The notes below the pieces were generated by a model. It had not been told where the DNA came from. It worked only from the letters and a program-made list of their open reading frames with translations, and did no database searches. This document shows positions 1 to 12,004 of a stretch of 64,000 bases of DNA, one piece after another. Where the stretch lies: the NCBI GenBank assembly GCA_003024175.1, contig MDYQ01000176.1:1-64000 (forward strand), written 5' to 3'. Both the position numbers and the translations under genes were made by a program. Source of the stretch: Planoprotostelium fungivorum. Taxonomy: Eukaryota > Evosea > Variosea > Cavosteliida > Cavosteliaceae. How positions within the stretch are numbered: the first letter of the stretch is position 1; the number at the start of each line of letters is the position of its first letter.

Positions 1-626
1 ACGTAAAGCCAGTCGATGAAGTTATAGATCGCATCGTAAGCACTCCACGGGATGACATTGAAGTTGCCCCACCAATCTGTGGCAGACAGAATGAACATGA
101 CTGCACAAGTTAACATCTGTCTGATGTCCGTATGAGATGTCTCACGGAAACAGATGAGAGCATCGATGAAGAGAGAGAACTTGACGACTCTTCTCAGGCC
201 GACATTGCCCACGTGCTCATCGGAAGATTCATAGAAGTCCAAAAAGAGCCTCCAAGAGATGAGAAGAAAGAGGATGAAACTGATGCTCGCAGAGATGCCT
301 CTTAGTGTCTTCACTCCGGTGCCACTTTCGTGTAGGACGTCTGAACATGCGGTCAGATCGATGGGGCGTGATGGATCTTTGACTTACTCCACCGGCACGA
401 ATTGGTCTGCAAGGTGCCATTCAGAGTAGGCGATAAGTACCTGATCGGCCGTCAACATCATCTCGAACGTCCAACCAAAAGCTCACGCAGTATAACACCG
501 ACATTTACCATTTGTCTGACAGACCCCAAGGCCGTCGCAGTCCGTGCAGCGAGGCACAGGCACCTGAGCGCCCGCCAGGCAGAAGAGTGAAAAGAGTACA
601 AGTAGAGCGGTCGTTCTGCTGTTCAT
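1..626 (-). CDS. Signal-peptide, Cys-rich, multi-pass membrane protein (partial, 3' end outside window)
   Basis: The start ATG at 626 opens a signal peptide (MNSRTTALLVLFSLFCLAGA). A short Cys-rich segment follows (CTDCDGLGVC, then KCRCY), resembling an EGF-like or small disulfide module. Three exons read through cleanly: 487-626, 388-440 and 1-340. The introns are 441-486 (GTGAGC to TCAG) and 341-387 (GTAAGT to TTCAG). After the Cys-rich part come hydrophobic segments (ISASISFILFLLISW, then a second around MLTCAVMFILSA) separated by polar loops, so the mature protein is probably a surface membrane protein with its N-terminus outside. The reading frame is still open at base 1, so the C-terminus is missing. 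The family is not recognised; a receptor-like role is only inference from the architecture. Confidence 0.7.
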
Positions 627-1703
627 GGCTTCGAAATGAGAGTAGAGCCACACTTACCTCTCGGAGGTATCGGGCCGATGCTGCTCCGGATGAAACGCCT
701 AAAACGAGCGGGTGACGTGAAAACAGTCAAAAATACGCAGTTGTCATGACGAATCGGCCACACCTTCACCCTATCCATAGGAGGTTGGATGCGTCGAGAT
801 TTCACTTTCACGCGCGGGTTCCATGAACCAGGGATAACGAAACGGGCCGACACCTCACGAGCTTGCATTTAATCTGTAGGGGATGGGCGTGTGAGGACAC
901 AATATTCCCCCGATAATCAATTTGACCGTGTACTCTGGCTCTCTATGTGTGGTAACTTATCGCATTTTGACAAAAGCTGACGGTTTGGTTTCAGCCTATG
1001 TATATATGCATTTCATAGGTCGTTGACTTCCAAACGCCCAGCTCGTGGGTCGATCGTTCTTCAATCGGTGCTGGAAGACGTTCCTGTATGGACCAGCCTA
1101 GGAACGTTCTCCCTCTCGCTGGGGTGCGAAATGATCTGCTGTTTTAATTTAACCCTCCACGGCGGATCGGAGCTATCATACCACGGCCCGGAATCTTTCA
1201 AAGAACGTTGCACGGGGGAGTGGGGGACGTTCTAAGGGTAGGATCGACAACGCGAGAGATTGTGATCATCTCAGAGATCATCACAAGGGTTTCTTCACAG
1301 AGCGAGGGTGCTGAACACCGGGAAATGTCCGAATCTTTTCTTTTCCTCTGACCGGCGTGGTGCTTGCAAACATGGACCAGCCCCACGTGAAGGTGAGGCC
1401 ATAACCTTTCAGGAATATGAGGTATCACGGTGAATTCAACCAGAAATATTTCACGATGACGTGATTGTGACGATGAAGCACCGCAGGATGTTATAGGATG
1501 ACCCGCAGATCTCGACCAGCCGTTAAGACACTCAGGCGCAGATGTGGTAAGTGAATTTAGAAATCACTCAAGACTATCGGATCTTACACCCGAGTCTCTG
1601 TGATCGTCGTTGTCGGCGTCGTCCCTTTCATTCTGGTACAACTATAAAGAAGAGTGAAATTTAACAACTTGACTTCATCGGAAAGATCACGATTTACTAT
1701 AAG
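627..1703. other. Stretch without a supported gene
   Basis: About 1.1 kb separates the membrane protein start from the decayed paralogue. Only short, low-quality open frames are present, with no recognisable motif. The part next to 626 is presumably 5' UTR and promoter of the minus-strand gene. Confidence 0.5.
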
Positions 1704-1963
1704 ATCCACTTCTGGTGTCACCGCGCCGGCCTTTTCTTCATGATGGTCTGCTGTCTCCTGCCCCTGGTACCTTCAACGCAGTCCTATTGAGTCTGGCGGA
1801 GATGATGCTGTCCGTCAGCGTGAAGCCGGTGTGTTGGATCACCTGTGGTCGAGGATGCACTGGAAGAGCGTCATCTTCTACTATGTTCTGTGGGGCTCTC
1901 TCATCTTGATGGCTGGCCTCATCGCCAGCGCCGCTACTCCCTATGCCCTCAGCGCCAGCCCGT
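1704..1963 (+). pseudogene. Decayed tandem copy of the small two-helix membrane protein gene
   Basis: This stretch matches the 3' half of the intact gene at 2213-2611. Shared blocks in the same order are the FWCHRAGL block, the CCLLP block, FNA, the SVKP block, LDHLWSRMHWK and the hydrophobic end. The blocks fall in different frames, so at least two small indels have occurred relative to the intact copy (near 1770 and near 1840), and no 5' part or start codon is evident. The direct head-to-tail arrangement points to local tandem duplication followed by decay of the upstream copy. An unrecognised splice pattern could rescue part of it, but I see no GT-AG pair that does. Confidence 0.7.
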
Positions 1964-2212
1964 CAAATAAATTGTTGATTTATTGTGATGGGGCTATCTC
2001 TCCTCTTATGTAGCCAAGGCGGGAGATGCTACTTCTGAGTTTGAAGGGTGATAGAGCCTATAGGCTTAAAGAATGTCCCGTAGCGAAAATTGTGCTATCT
2101 GACAAGTGGAGACAAGAGTAACCCGCGAGTAGATTTGTTCGCAAACATTCTTCACAACCGAAGTGGTATCCATACCTCACAGCCCTCGGCCGATCACCAC
2201 TCTAACCATCCG

Positions 2213-2611
2213 ATGAACCCCAAACACCCTCAAGCCGATGTCAGCATGGAGATCCAAATGGAGAACATGCCGCCGAGCCAATCGGTACCTGCTCCATCGG
2301 ATAGTCGTCCTCGCTTGGCTTCGATGCACGTCCCATCTTCTCTCCTCGATTACGAGCCAGAAGATCCAGTCATCCGATTTGTAAACCACGTCTACTTCTG
2401 GTGTCATCGTGCCGGACTCATCTTCACTGTCTGTTGCCTCCTTCCTGCCATGCCGTTCAACGCATTCTTTGTGGGTATGACCGAGATCCTCATGAGCTCC
2501 CTCGTGAAGCCGTGGGTCGGTGTCTTAGATCAAGTGTGGTCTAGATTACACTGGAAGACGGTTGTCTTCTACTGCTGTCTTGTTCTCGCAGTAGGCCTTG
2601 CCATCAGTTGA
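2213..2611 (+). CDS. Small membrane protein, two hydrophobic segments, unknown function
   Basis: Single-exon ORF of 132 residues. I chose the ATG at 2213; the open frame extends upstream without an ATG, and the residues after it (MNPKHPQADVSMEIQMENM) read as a polar cytosolic N-terminus. Residues 1 to about 60 are Pro/Ser-rich and acidic. A hydrophobic stretch follows (GLIFTVCCLLPAMPFNAFFVG), then an amphipathic region, then a C-terminal membrane segment (VVFYCCLVLAVGLAIS) that ends the protein. The paired helices close to the C-terminus suggest a hairpin or tail-anchored membrane protein. A decayed tandem copy lies immediately upstream. I do not recognise the family. Confidence 0.65.
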   Translation: MNPKHPQADVSMEIQMENMPPSQSVPAPSDSRPRLASMHVPSSLLDYEPEDPVIRFVNHVYFWCHRAGLIFTVCCLLPAMPFNAFFVGMTEILMSSLVKPWVGVLDQVWSRLHWKTVVFYCCLVLAVGLAIS

Positions 2612-2680
2612 ATAAATCGAAACCGTGTTGAGAAATATGTTTCAAGATGATATTGTCAATTCAATCGTCTCCATTTATCT

Positions 2681-4304
2681 ATGTTTCTGAAGGCACACGC
2701 CACACAGTCACTGGACGATAGCAACAATTGGAAGCATAGGGCACTGACACCTGACATTCGTAGAACCGAATTCAACGGAAGTTGTCAAGGTTGCAGCAAA
2801 TCATTCTTCTGTCCTATTAGCAAGAGGAGCGTCTGCCTCTTCATCGCTCTCTTCGCTCTCTGCGAGAATGCAGCGATCGATTCCTTCCGTTACACTGGGG
2901 TAGGAACGTCATCTGGTTCATATCAGATGATTACCAGAGCCGATCCCGGTGTGTGGCCCGACTGCAGCATCCCTCAAGATCAAAAGTGCGGAACGTCTAC
3001 CTACACGGTCAGTGGACCACTGGCTCCTTTCGATGACGAGCAAAGCACTGTGAGTAGACATCGCAATGGACGTATGAGTGATTTGGAAGGTCTTTCGTGG
3101 ACCGATGAACATGTATCGATTGGGAGTCTATCAGCCGCAAAGTTCGGGCGCTTGGACTTCGGTGATACTTCCTACTTTCGCTCATCTTACATTCCACCAG
3201 GTCTCTTATTGGGATCCGACTGCATCACCTCAGAACATGGTCTTCTTGAACAACATGGGAGGGGGGCGTCGGGTGAGTGGTCCATCTGTCAGGGCGGCTC
3301 CCAGAGCTACTCTTCTGGCAATTATTCTACGACTACGTCTAAACCCAACGCGGAGCCATTCAAGACGTTCGTGCCTCCGGGTAAAGAGGTCAACATCATG
3401 ACTTCTGCCCCGTGCAGCACCAACCAACCTTGTCTCGGATTCTCTCGTGGAGTAAGTATTGAAGAGCTTGATACGGCTTCCCTGATGGACGTTCAGACAT
3501 CGTATCATGGATGGGGAGGATCGAAGGTGTTTGCCATCGAATACAACATGCCTCAATCTACGGACTCCAGCAACAACATCCCAGCCATCTGGGCCTTGAA
3601 TGCAGGTGAACTCTCGAATGGCGCCGATGATTAACTCGCATCAGGTGTTGCATTCTGCCCAATATGGATGCAACTGTCGTGGAATGGGAGGCAGTGGAGG
3701 TTGTGGCGAGCTCGATCGTGAGGCTTTTCAATTCCTGCATCATCTGACCATCGTGCAGTGGTCGAAGTCATCACATCGGAGAACATCTCACACGCCTTCT
3801 CTGAGATCTACAGTATGAAGGGAGCAACCGGATCTGGTGGAGACTATTTCGTAAGACCTTACAATAACCCTCGTACTCTGTTAGTCACGTTCGACATGGC
3901 AACTGATTCCATCACATTGCAACACGTGAGAATCGCTCACCTTCATCACCTTCTCATATCTCTCGCAGGTGTCTTCCTTCGACTGGCCCAACTCCATTTC
4001 CGCCTCTCAGGTGAAGAATAGGACACAGCATCCATCATCCTGATGTAATCATCAGATGTCATCCTACACCACAGGAACAGTCGACCGAACGGTGGCATTT
4101 AGCACCGCTTATTATCCAAAGTCCAACAATCCAACGACGGTGTCTCTCACAAATATCCTTCAACAGCCCACGTTGTCTCATGTCATCGGGACGCTGCTGG
4201 ATGAGACGGGCAACATTCTCACGCCGGGCGGTTCGACCGCCTTATCTTCTTCCCTTCTGCTCACCATCGGCATGATGTCTTTGGCGTGCGCGATGATGAT
4301 GTGA
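2681..4304 (+). CDS. TOS1-like glycoside hydrolase (DUF2401 family), predicted GPI-anchored
   Basis: Eight exons are supported: to 3049, 3090-3161, 3201-3451, 3497-3605, 3645-3717, 3759-3925, 3969-4010 and 4056-4304. The spliced product shows blocks of the fungal TOS1 family: FRGPMNMY, VSYWDP, VFLNNMGGG, YHGWGGSKVF, IPAIWALNA, AQYGCN, then GGCGELD. TOS1 proteins are cell-wall or secreted glycosidases. The N-terminal region has a hydrophobic signal (VCLFIALFALC), but the exact start is uncertain; 2681 is the first ATG of the frame. The C-terminus has a small-residue site and a hydrophobic tail (GGSTALSSSLLLTIGMMSL), a GPI-anchor signal. Two oddities: a one-base frame change lies in a G-run near 3255, and the 3605/3645 junction does not keep frame with a normal GT donor. 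The stop lies 56 bp from the convergent kinesin stop. Confidence 0.75.
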
Positions 4305-4360
4305 GAGTGTAATACGAGAATAAATTGAATCTTATGTTCATTCAACCTGTATGGACATCT

Positions 4361-7300
4361 TTACACTGGCTTCTTCACTTTCTTAGGAGTTGAAGGTGCT
4401 GCCGGTGAACTGGTTCCTGACACAGTACCGCTAGTAGTGATTCTGGGCGAGCTGATTGGTAGAGGCAATCCTCCCGTGGTGATCGCGTCCTGCACCATGT
4501 CAGATCAGATGCGACATTCACCATCACCTCCAGTTTCTTGATGTATGTCTTCATCTCCGCGCTTCCGGTGTCTTTCGTGGCCTGAGCTTTACCCAATTCA
4601 ACGTTTCTGACTCTCTGAGCAAAGTTGAGAGAGCATGTTGTCTCTCCAGTGTTGGACGAAGCGGGGCCAACGTTGACAAACATCAACGTCTTTGAGTTTC
4701 CACCTAACGACGACATCAGATCGTGCATCGTCCACGGCCGTCTCACCGAGAGAGTCTTGCAACAGATAAGTCAACTTGCAGTCGCGGTAAGGAATGTGCT
4801 TCTCTTTGTTCTGCAGGGCGGCGATTACGTTTCCAAGCGCAGACAGGGACTTGTTGATGGCTTGTGCTTCTTTCAATCGTTCTTCCGTGGCGGCGGCACC
4901 AGACTTGTCTAATCGCTCGGATCCAGCGAGATCGACCAAAGTCAATTTACCAAAGGCTTTCTCTCCGGTTAAGAGGTTCTGACAACGAACGGAGATCATG
5001 AGAACCCTGATGCGGACGATCAGATGGATGATGGAGGGGAGATGTTGATGATCTCACAGGTGAGAACGAGAAGAGTGTTCGTTCATGTTGGTCGAGCTCG
5101 TCGCACGATTTTTACCTCCCAGTGTGACGACCTTCATGACCTCATCTCACGTCAATCGACCACGCTCCTCTTTCACTCTCACCTCTTCTGCATTACGAAC
5201 GGTGACGGACGTCAGCTCGGGCACGTGCATACCCTCCGGTCCCTGCTTGATGTCTAATTTCTTCGATCTCGCCTTCGCCGCAGGTATGAGCAGATCGTGA
5301 ATGGCCTCGTTGTAGATCTCCAGGATGCTAACGGTGGCGTCGATTCTGTAATCTTCTCCTCTCTCTTCTACGATCTTGAACAGCTCTGAGAGGGCTCTCG
5401 AATTGACTCCAGGATTATCGCGTGGACCCTCCATGGTGAACGTCTTACCGGAACCGGTCTGACCGTAGGCAAAGATGCAGACGTTGAAGCCGTCTAAGAC
5501 GGAGGTTACGAGGGGCTGCGTGTCTCTGAAGACGTCCTCTGTTTGTATCGTCAGTCGACTAGATGATCGTCATGTGACCCATGATGACGATGGAGGTTGG
5601 TGTGATGATCACCTTGAGAAGACTGAGGTGTGAAAACTCTCTCGAATTCGTAAATTTTCTTCTGGTTGTTGTGGCTGAGAACGAGTTGATCGTCTTCTGG
5701 AAATTTAATGGCGACGGGGTCTGCGTTCGCCTGCTCGTCGGAAGAGAGAGGTCTGACTCTGCAATAGACTCGAATATTTCCCTTCAGCTCCTGGATCTCG
5801 TTGTACAGCTTTCGGTTCTTGTTGACTTCCTTCTTGTATCTCTTCAACATGACTTGGAATTCTTTGCCTGGAAGTCGTTAGAATGAGATCGAGATTAGGA
5901 TAAGAAAGATCAACTCACTCTGCTTCTGATTGGCTTGGGTCACTTGTTCGATGATGGAGGCTAATAGAGGTCCGATGGATTTATGGTTCAATTTAGCCGC
6001 CTCGACCGTCGAAGCATGGAGCTTCCGGATGTCCTGTGCACGTCAGCCACTCTCTATTCGAATGACATTACCTGTATCTCAGTCTGCATGGACAGCGTGT
6101 GACTCTTGTATAGTTCTACGGATTGAACATGAGTCTTGAGTTCCTCTCTGTGCTGTTGAGAGGCTTGAGATGAGAGGTTCGCGTGTTCTGTCTTCATCTT
6201 CTCGATTTGAGATGCATGATCTCCTCTCAATTTCTGCGATTCAGATGCGTGGCTGTCTTTCAATCGCGTGACTTCGGTGGTATGGCTCTCCTTTGATGTC
6301 TCGAGTTCAGCGCGCAACTGCTGGACTTGTGCAGCGTGCTGAGCCTGCAATTGTTGCTTCGAGCTGGAATGAGTCTCATTCAACTGTTGTATCTGGACCG
6401 AATGTTCGTCTTGTGATTTTTGGACTGCCGCTGTGTGGTCTCCCTTCAGTTGACTTAATTCAGCCGCGTGACTCTCTTGTGTCTTCTGAGCATGAGCGTT
6501 CAACTTTCGCACTTCTGCTTCGTGGTTGTCCTTCATACTCTGAATCTCTCCTTCGTGCTGAGTCTGTAGCTGAGATAAGGTACTGGCATGATTCTGCTTC
6601 TCGGTGGTGAGTTCAGCGTGGTGCGTCTTCTGTGCTTCCTGAAATCTGGGCACGATATTAAGCTGGCGCTCTGAATGATATTCGCGGATTCACCTTTGTA
6701 GTTCTTCAGCTAATTTAGCCTGAAATGTCTGTGATTTGTGTGCTCCATCTAATTTCGATTGCGTGAGCTGTTGTCTTTCTACCATCAATTCCTAATGCAT
6801 GTGAATGACCGAAACAATAAAATATTGATGAGATATTTTAGATCGTTTCACCTGCTCGACCATCTTCTTATCATGCTCGAAGGTGTCCCTCTCCTCCTGA
6901 AGCTTCGTGCTGAAACTTCTCGTGGATTCCAATTGAGCTTCTAACTTGGCGATTGATTGTTTCTGCTGTCCGATAGACGCTTGATCCTCCTGATGCTTCT
7001 GCTCTCTCTTCTCGACTTCCCTCTCTAGATTCAAGTTCTTTGCTGTCAGAGCTGCGATCTCTTGTTGAAGCGACACGGTCTGCTGCTGACCCGAAGAAGT
7101 CATACCTGAAGTTCATCAACACTGACCACGGTGAAATGTTAACGGTCGAATTGGAATGGTTGATGACGATGGAGATGATGATGACGATGATGGAGGGTGA
7201 GACGATGATGAGGATGACGCACTGCTCATCATCTGTTGCATGGATGTTTTCTCCGTCTGGAGAGTGATCTCCAACCGACTTCTCTCATCTTCTAATTGCT

Positions 7301-9224
7301 CGTTAAGTGCGGCGATTCTCTCCCTCTCGGTCTCCATGTGAGTGAGCTTCTGCTTCGAAGCAACGAGCTCATCCATCAGACGAGTTTGCTCTTGCGATGC
7401 CTTTCATATCCATCAGATTGGAATTCTATCGAGTTATTTTGCTGAGATGCGGCCTTTCGGTTGACTCACGTGAAGGATCTTCTGTTTTGACTCGGTGAGA
7501 TCCAGCTGCATGCGTTGCGTCTCTAAATAGAGTCTGTTCTTCTCTTCCGCGAGCTGATCGATCGTCAAGAAGAGAAGAGGTAGATGAATTCACCTGTGCG
7601 GACAAACTCTCTATCTCAGCATTTTGATCTCTGATCTTTTTCGCCGCGATGGCAGCAGCTTCATCCTGGTCTTTCTGCTGACCTGTCGCACATGAGAACG
7701 ATTCTCTCTTCAATTTCACTCACCTGACGTGAGCGAAACCATCTCTTCTCGCAGGGAAGAGATCTGAATGTTCAAATGCTCCGTCTCCTTCTGGTGATGT
7801 TCATCGCGTTGGTTGATGTCGGTCTTCAATCGTTCACGAAGTTGAGCGAGCTCTACCTCGTGTTGGGATTTCAGCTTCTGGAGCTGTGCGGTCGATTCAT
7901 GCTTGAGTCGATCTGCCTCTTCGTGACCTCTGTCCGATTGGGTCGAGATTGAATGCAGCCTCTCATTCAATCTGAAGAGAAAATGTTAAAAAATTTATGG
8001 ATCAGCTTCATCCTGACGAGAATTAGACTCACTCGTTCAATTGTCTCTTCAACTCGTCAGCTTCTCTCTGTTTCGTTGCCAGTTCGTCTTTGAGAATGTT
8101 CTGCTGCTGAATTGCTTCTTGTAATTTAGCCCGGTCGATGGCTTCTTGTGGATCTGATTGAGGCTGATTCTTGTACAATTCCATCTGACTATGGAGCTGC
8201 TGGATCTCAGCGGCAGATTTTTTCTGCAGCTGATAGAAATTTGGTTCAAAATATTCGAAATGAGATGTTCCACCTCAGATAATGCTTCGTTTTGCTTCTC
8301 CTTCAACTCTTTCACCTCCTTTTGGTGCTTCTCTTCTGCTTCTTTCAACTCTTTCTCAGATATACCATTTGATTCAGATGGTTCGGCCTGCTTCTTCGTA
8401 GTGACGGCGACGGCGGGCTCGAAATCGTCATCCACCTGACAATGTCATCTACTGATGAGAAGGCCCTCCACCTTCTCTCCATTCTTTGCCTTCTTCAGAG
8501 CTTCTTTGAGCTGTGAGATAACGAATTCACTCTCTTCTTGTGCCGTCGTGAGATCCTATCATCGGTCAATAAAGGACACAATGATGAGCTGTTACATCGA
8601 TCTCTGTGTTTCTCGCTTCTAATTGTTTCTCCATTTTACTCTTGAAGATGTTCAGTTGACTTCGAGACGATTGTTCGAGGTTGTCCAATTTGTTGACGGC
8701 TTCCTGTTTCTCCTGTTCAGTCTTTCCTCTCATCATCGATCCAGCGTCCCACATTCTTTCCTCTCAGATTCTCATTGTTCTCTCTCCTCAATTGATCCAA
8801 TTGTTTCCTCAAAGATGCGATCTGTCCGACAATCATCTACAGATCTTTCTCATTTCGAGGTCACCTCAGCTTCTTGTGGATCTGATTTGGGAGGCACGAT
8901 GCCGTTGCTGACCACAGGCTTATTCAAGAGAGGATTTCCAAAGACAGGTGGACCATCGTCCTCATCTGAAGATAAGAAGGTCACATCGGCGTCAGCCTCC
9001 TCCCAATCATCATCTTCCGAATCTGATTTTCAACATCAGGTGTTGTTGTCGAGCTTCGCGTCCACTCACTCAATCCCAGATCGGCCGACATCTTCTTCGT
9101 GTTGATGGCTTTGCGAGATACGGCAGGCTCTTCATCGTTGGCGGCAGCCAAGGTGGGTTTATATTCCTTCGGGCGGTTGAACTGTTACGATTTAGAAGCT
9201 ACTCGACCCGCATGATCTCACCAT
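4361..9224 (-). CDS. Kinesin-14 (C-terminal motor kinesin)
   Basis: Microtubule motor with the motor domain at the C-terminus, the arrangement of kinesin-14s, which are typically minus-end directed spindle motors. The order is an acidic N-terminus ([12 protein letters not shown]), a very long heptad-rich coiled coil encoded from about 8.4 to 5.9 kb, the kinesin-14 neck ([20 protein letters not shown]) leading into [10 protein letters not shown], then the motor. The P-loop is [10 protein letters not shown], switch I is NEHSSRSH, switch II is VDLAGSER, and the distal motif is [19 protein letters not shown] short Ser/Pro/Lys-rich tail ends the protein at a TAA at 4361. The start is inferred from an ATG at 9224 followed directly by an intron (GTGAGATC to AACAG), giving [18 protein letters not shown] at 9091 is an alternative downstream start. 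Introns are frequent and about 40-60 nt. Confidence 0.9.
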
Positions 9225-9328
9225 GGTCAACCTGAATCCTCGCCTTCGCAAGAATGGTGTTACCAATAAAAGGTTCACAGAAGTCGGAATTTTATTTCCT
9301 TTTAATTGTGTCGAGGCAGCTGGAAAGC

Positions 9329-10492
9329 TACTCTCTCGTGAACCTCTTGAACCATGCTGCAATTTGTCTGGCGGAATCTTGTTTGGCCCAGCTGTGGGGT
9401 GTTCAATAGGTGGACGATCGACAAAGCAATCATCGACATGATGAAAGGAGAACTCACAGCGTGGGTTCATCAGTTGGGTTTTTCGGACCGAAACCGTGAG
9501 ATACGCCACTGTATACGATGACTTGAAACCTATCGAGTCGCATGAGAAGCGTAACAGGTAAGTCATCATCTCTCACTTGTATCCTCCCTTACCAACACGA
9601 TCGTCGCCCAGATTTCCCTCTGCACCTTCCGGCGTCGATCTAACTCATCGGTTCAGTTCCATCATCCATCATCTGGTGCACGATGAAGGTGTGAATATGA
9701 ACGTCACGCTTTTCACTTTGTGGTGAGGATCTTTTCGGCCTTGTGTCTCAATTCGAGTGGAAAGATGCGGTCCTGCTCGGCCGCACAGATGAGGAGAGGT
9801 GCTTTTACCTTCTCGAAATCTTGTTCAGTCATTCTCGAGGGATGAGCTAGCGCCACTGCAGAAGTCTGAGAGCTTCAGTGATTCGATAGAGCATGCATCA
9901 TGATATCACGATGTACCTCTGATTTGTTTCCTTCGATCATAGTGGGCACCGCACCAAAGCAATAGCCAACGGAACAATATTGGCTCTGAGCTCCACCAAA
10001 TTGACTCCTGCAAATCGTCAGGTGCGATGCCACACGATGGTACGATGATGATGTTCACTTTGCGGCGGGGACCCAAGCATCGAGAACTTTCTGAACGTTT
10101 CCAAAATGACGTGGAATCCACTTGGTACGATCGAAGTCTATATCGCACATCAGCCGCATCATACACGATCATGGAGACTAACCTGGTTGGTCCTGCAGCT
10201 CCTGCAATTTTTCACCGCTGAAGAAATCGGGTGCGAGAACGAGGAAACCCTTCGATGCAAAATAGTCCATCAAGATCTTGTTGTTGAGGAAGTGGATACC
10301 ATAGACGTCCGTGTAGAATAAAAGTATGCGAGAGGCGTTGTTCGAAGCATTCTTCGTCACGTAGGTGTCGATGTCGGCCACCTATAAAGATGAGAATCAT
10401 ATGTGTGTCAGCCTTCCACCTTGATAATATGTGGGAGCATCAGGTGCGACCGTCTTCAGACATTCTTCACACGAGCTGTTGTCTTTGGACAT
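9329..10492 (-). CDS. Dienelactone hydrolase family protein
   Basis: Alpha/beta hydrolase of the dienelactone hydrolase family; substrates of the eukaryotic members are mostly unknown. The N-terminal exon MSKDNSSCEECLK is followed by the family block DIDTYVTKNASN, ILLFYTDVYGI and LASKGFLVLAPDFFSGE-like residues. The full catalytic triad is visible: nucleophile Cys in GYCFGA, Asp in ICAAEQDRIFP, and His in YSGVSHGFG. The last exon ends RQIAAWFKRFTRE and stops at 9329. At least five short introns are needed. The junction between the first two exons is one base out of phase with the obvious GT donor, so that boundary is uncertain. The stop lies about 100 bp upstream of the kinesin start on the same strand. 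Confidence 0.85.
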
Positions 10493-10735
10493 GTTGGGGG
10501 ATTGTGATGTGTTGGTCTGACGTCGGCATCATCCCCGAAATTTCGGATGAGGTATCATGCATAATTACGCATGCCACATCTCCCTACAGTGTCTAACTTC
10601 CATCAGACAATAGACATTGGTACGTCTGTGCCTCGTGACGAGTTTCTGTGTACGATAATGTTGGTTGCGCCTTCTCAACACTTTTCATCGCATCAACGGA
10701 CAAGGTTCAATGAGATGTTCTTTTATGTCGTATCT

Positions 10736-12004
10736 TCAGAGTTTCGATCTCAATTGTTTCGGTACGGTATCATCCAAGAAGAAGTCCATCTGTAATTCCG
10801 CGCCTGGTTTGGAGTACCTGATCACTCCCATCAACATCCATCATCACGATCATCGTATCATCTGATCGTCAGACTCACTTTGTCAAGTCTTTCTCCGTGT
10901 ATCCCGCGTCCAACAGTACCTTTCACACTCTCACCTCATGACACTCATGAAGATGACCTCACCTCATCATCGATGAAAAAGTTGGCGGTGCAACGAGAGT
11001 CCTTCTTCAAGATGACGAGGGTCGCATCGGACATGATGTCCACCGATCGCGACATGTCATCGAGTCCATCGGCGATCATCTTCAGAGCCGATGTCGAGAT
11101 ACTGGTGCGTGGCCAAAGAGCGTTTACTGCGATGCCGTATTCCTCGAAATCTGGCGCCATACCGAGAACACACATGGACATACCGTACTGTGACGTATCA
11201 TGACGTCATCACCGGAAGAACGGAAGAATTGTCACCTTGGCCATGGTGTAGGCGGTGTGGGGCTGGAACCATTTGGGATCCATGTTAAGAGGTGGGGAGA
11301 TCATGAGCACGTGTGGTTGTCTGCCTTTCTTCGCACTCTCTCTCAAGTGGGGAAGACAGTGGTACGTGCACATGTAGGTACCTCGAAACGTAAGGTGAAA
11401 TTTTAGATCTTCGGATCACCTCTCGCATTGATGCCGTTCATCAGATCGTATCTCTTCATGGGAGTGTCTTCCGTTCTCTAGATGGTTGTCAATGACGAAT
11501 GATGTTGTCGCTCTGACCTGTGTCCATATTGCGGAGGCATTGTTGATCAGGATGTCGATGCCACCGAATCTCTCTACGGCCAGCTTGATCGCATTGACGA
11601 CTTGTTCTTCACTTCGAATGTCACATCCTACGGGGAGGCATTGTCCACCGATCTGTGTGAGTCAGATGGTGGACGAGATGGGGATTCGATGGACCTGTTT
11701 GATTTCTTCGGCGACAGAATAGATTGTACCGGGCAATTTGGGATTCACTTCAGTTGATTTGGCCGCTGTGAGAATCAGAGGAGATTAGATTACAAAGTGC
11801 ATAGAAACACACCGATGACAATGTTGACTCCTTCTTTTGCAAGACTGTTTGTGCTAATTAGACGCAATAATCCATACAAACTAACCTCAAGGCAATAGCA
11901 CGTCCAATACCACGGCTAGCGCCTCACCATGATTCAGTCAAAATGAAAATAAAGAAATCACCTGTTATGAAAGCAGTCTTTCCCTTCAGTTGATTTGTGC
12001 TCAT
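10736..12004 (-). CDS. HSDL2-like short-chain dehydrogenase with peroxisomal C-terminal SKL
   Basis: NAD(P)-dependent short-chain dehydrogenase related to hydroxysteroid dehydrogenase-like protein 2. The N-terminus is MSTNQLKGKTAFITG with SRGIGRAIA in the next exon, completing the TGxxxGIG nucleotide-binding motif. Downstream are AKSTEVNPKLPGTIYS, NNASAIW, INARG and the catalytic AYTMAK (Tyr-x-x-x-Lys), then YGMSMCVLGMAPDF and AVNALWPRT. The last residues are PKQLRSKL followed by the stop at 10736, so it ends in SKL, a canonical type 1 peroxisomal targeting signal. Vertebrate HSDL2 carries a C-terminal SCP2 domain; here the protein ends shortly after the dehydrogenase fold and no SCP2 domain is present. 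Several introns of 40-60 nt interrupt it. It is divergent from the homeobox gene starting at 12592. Confidence 0.88.
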
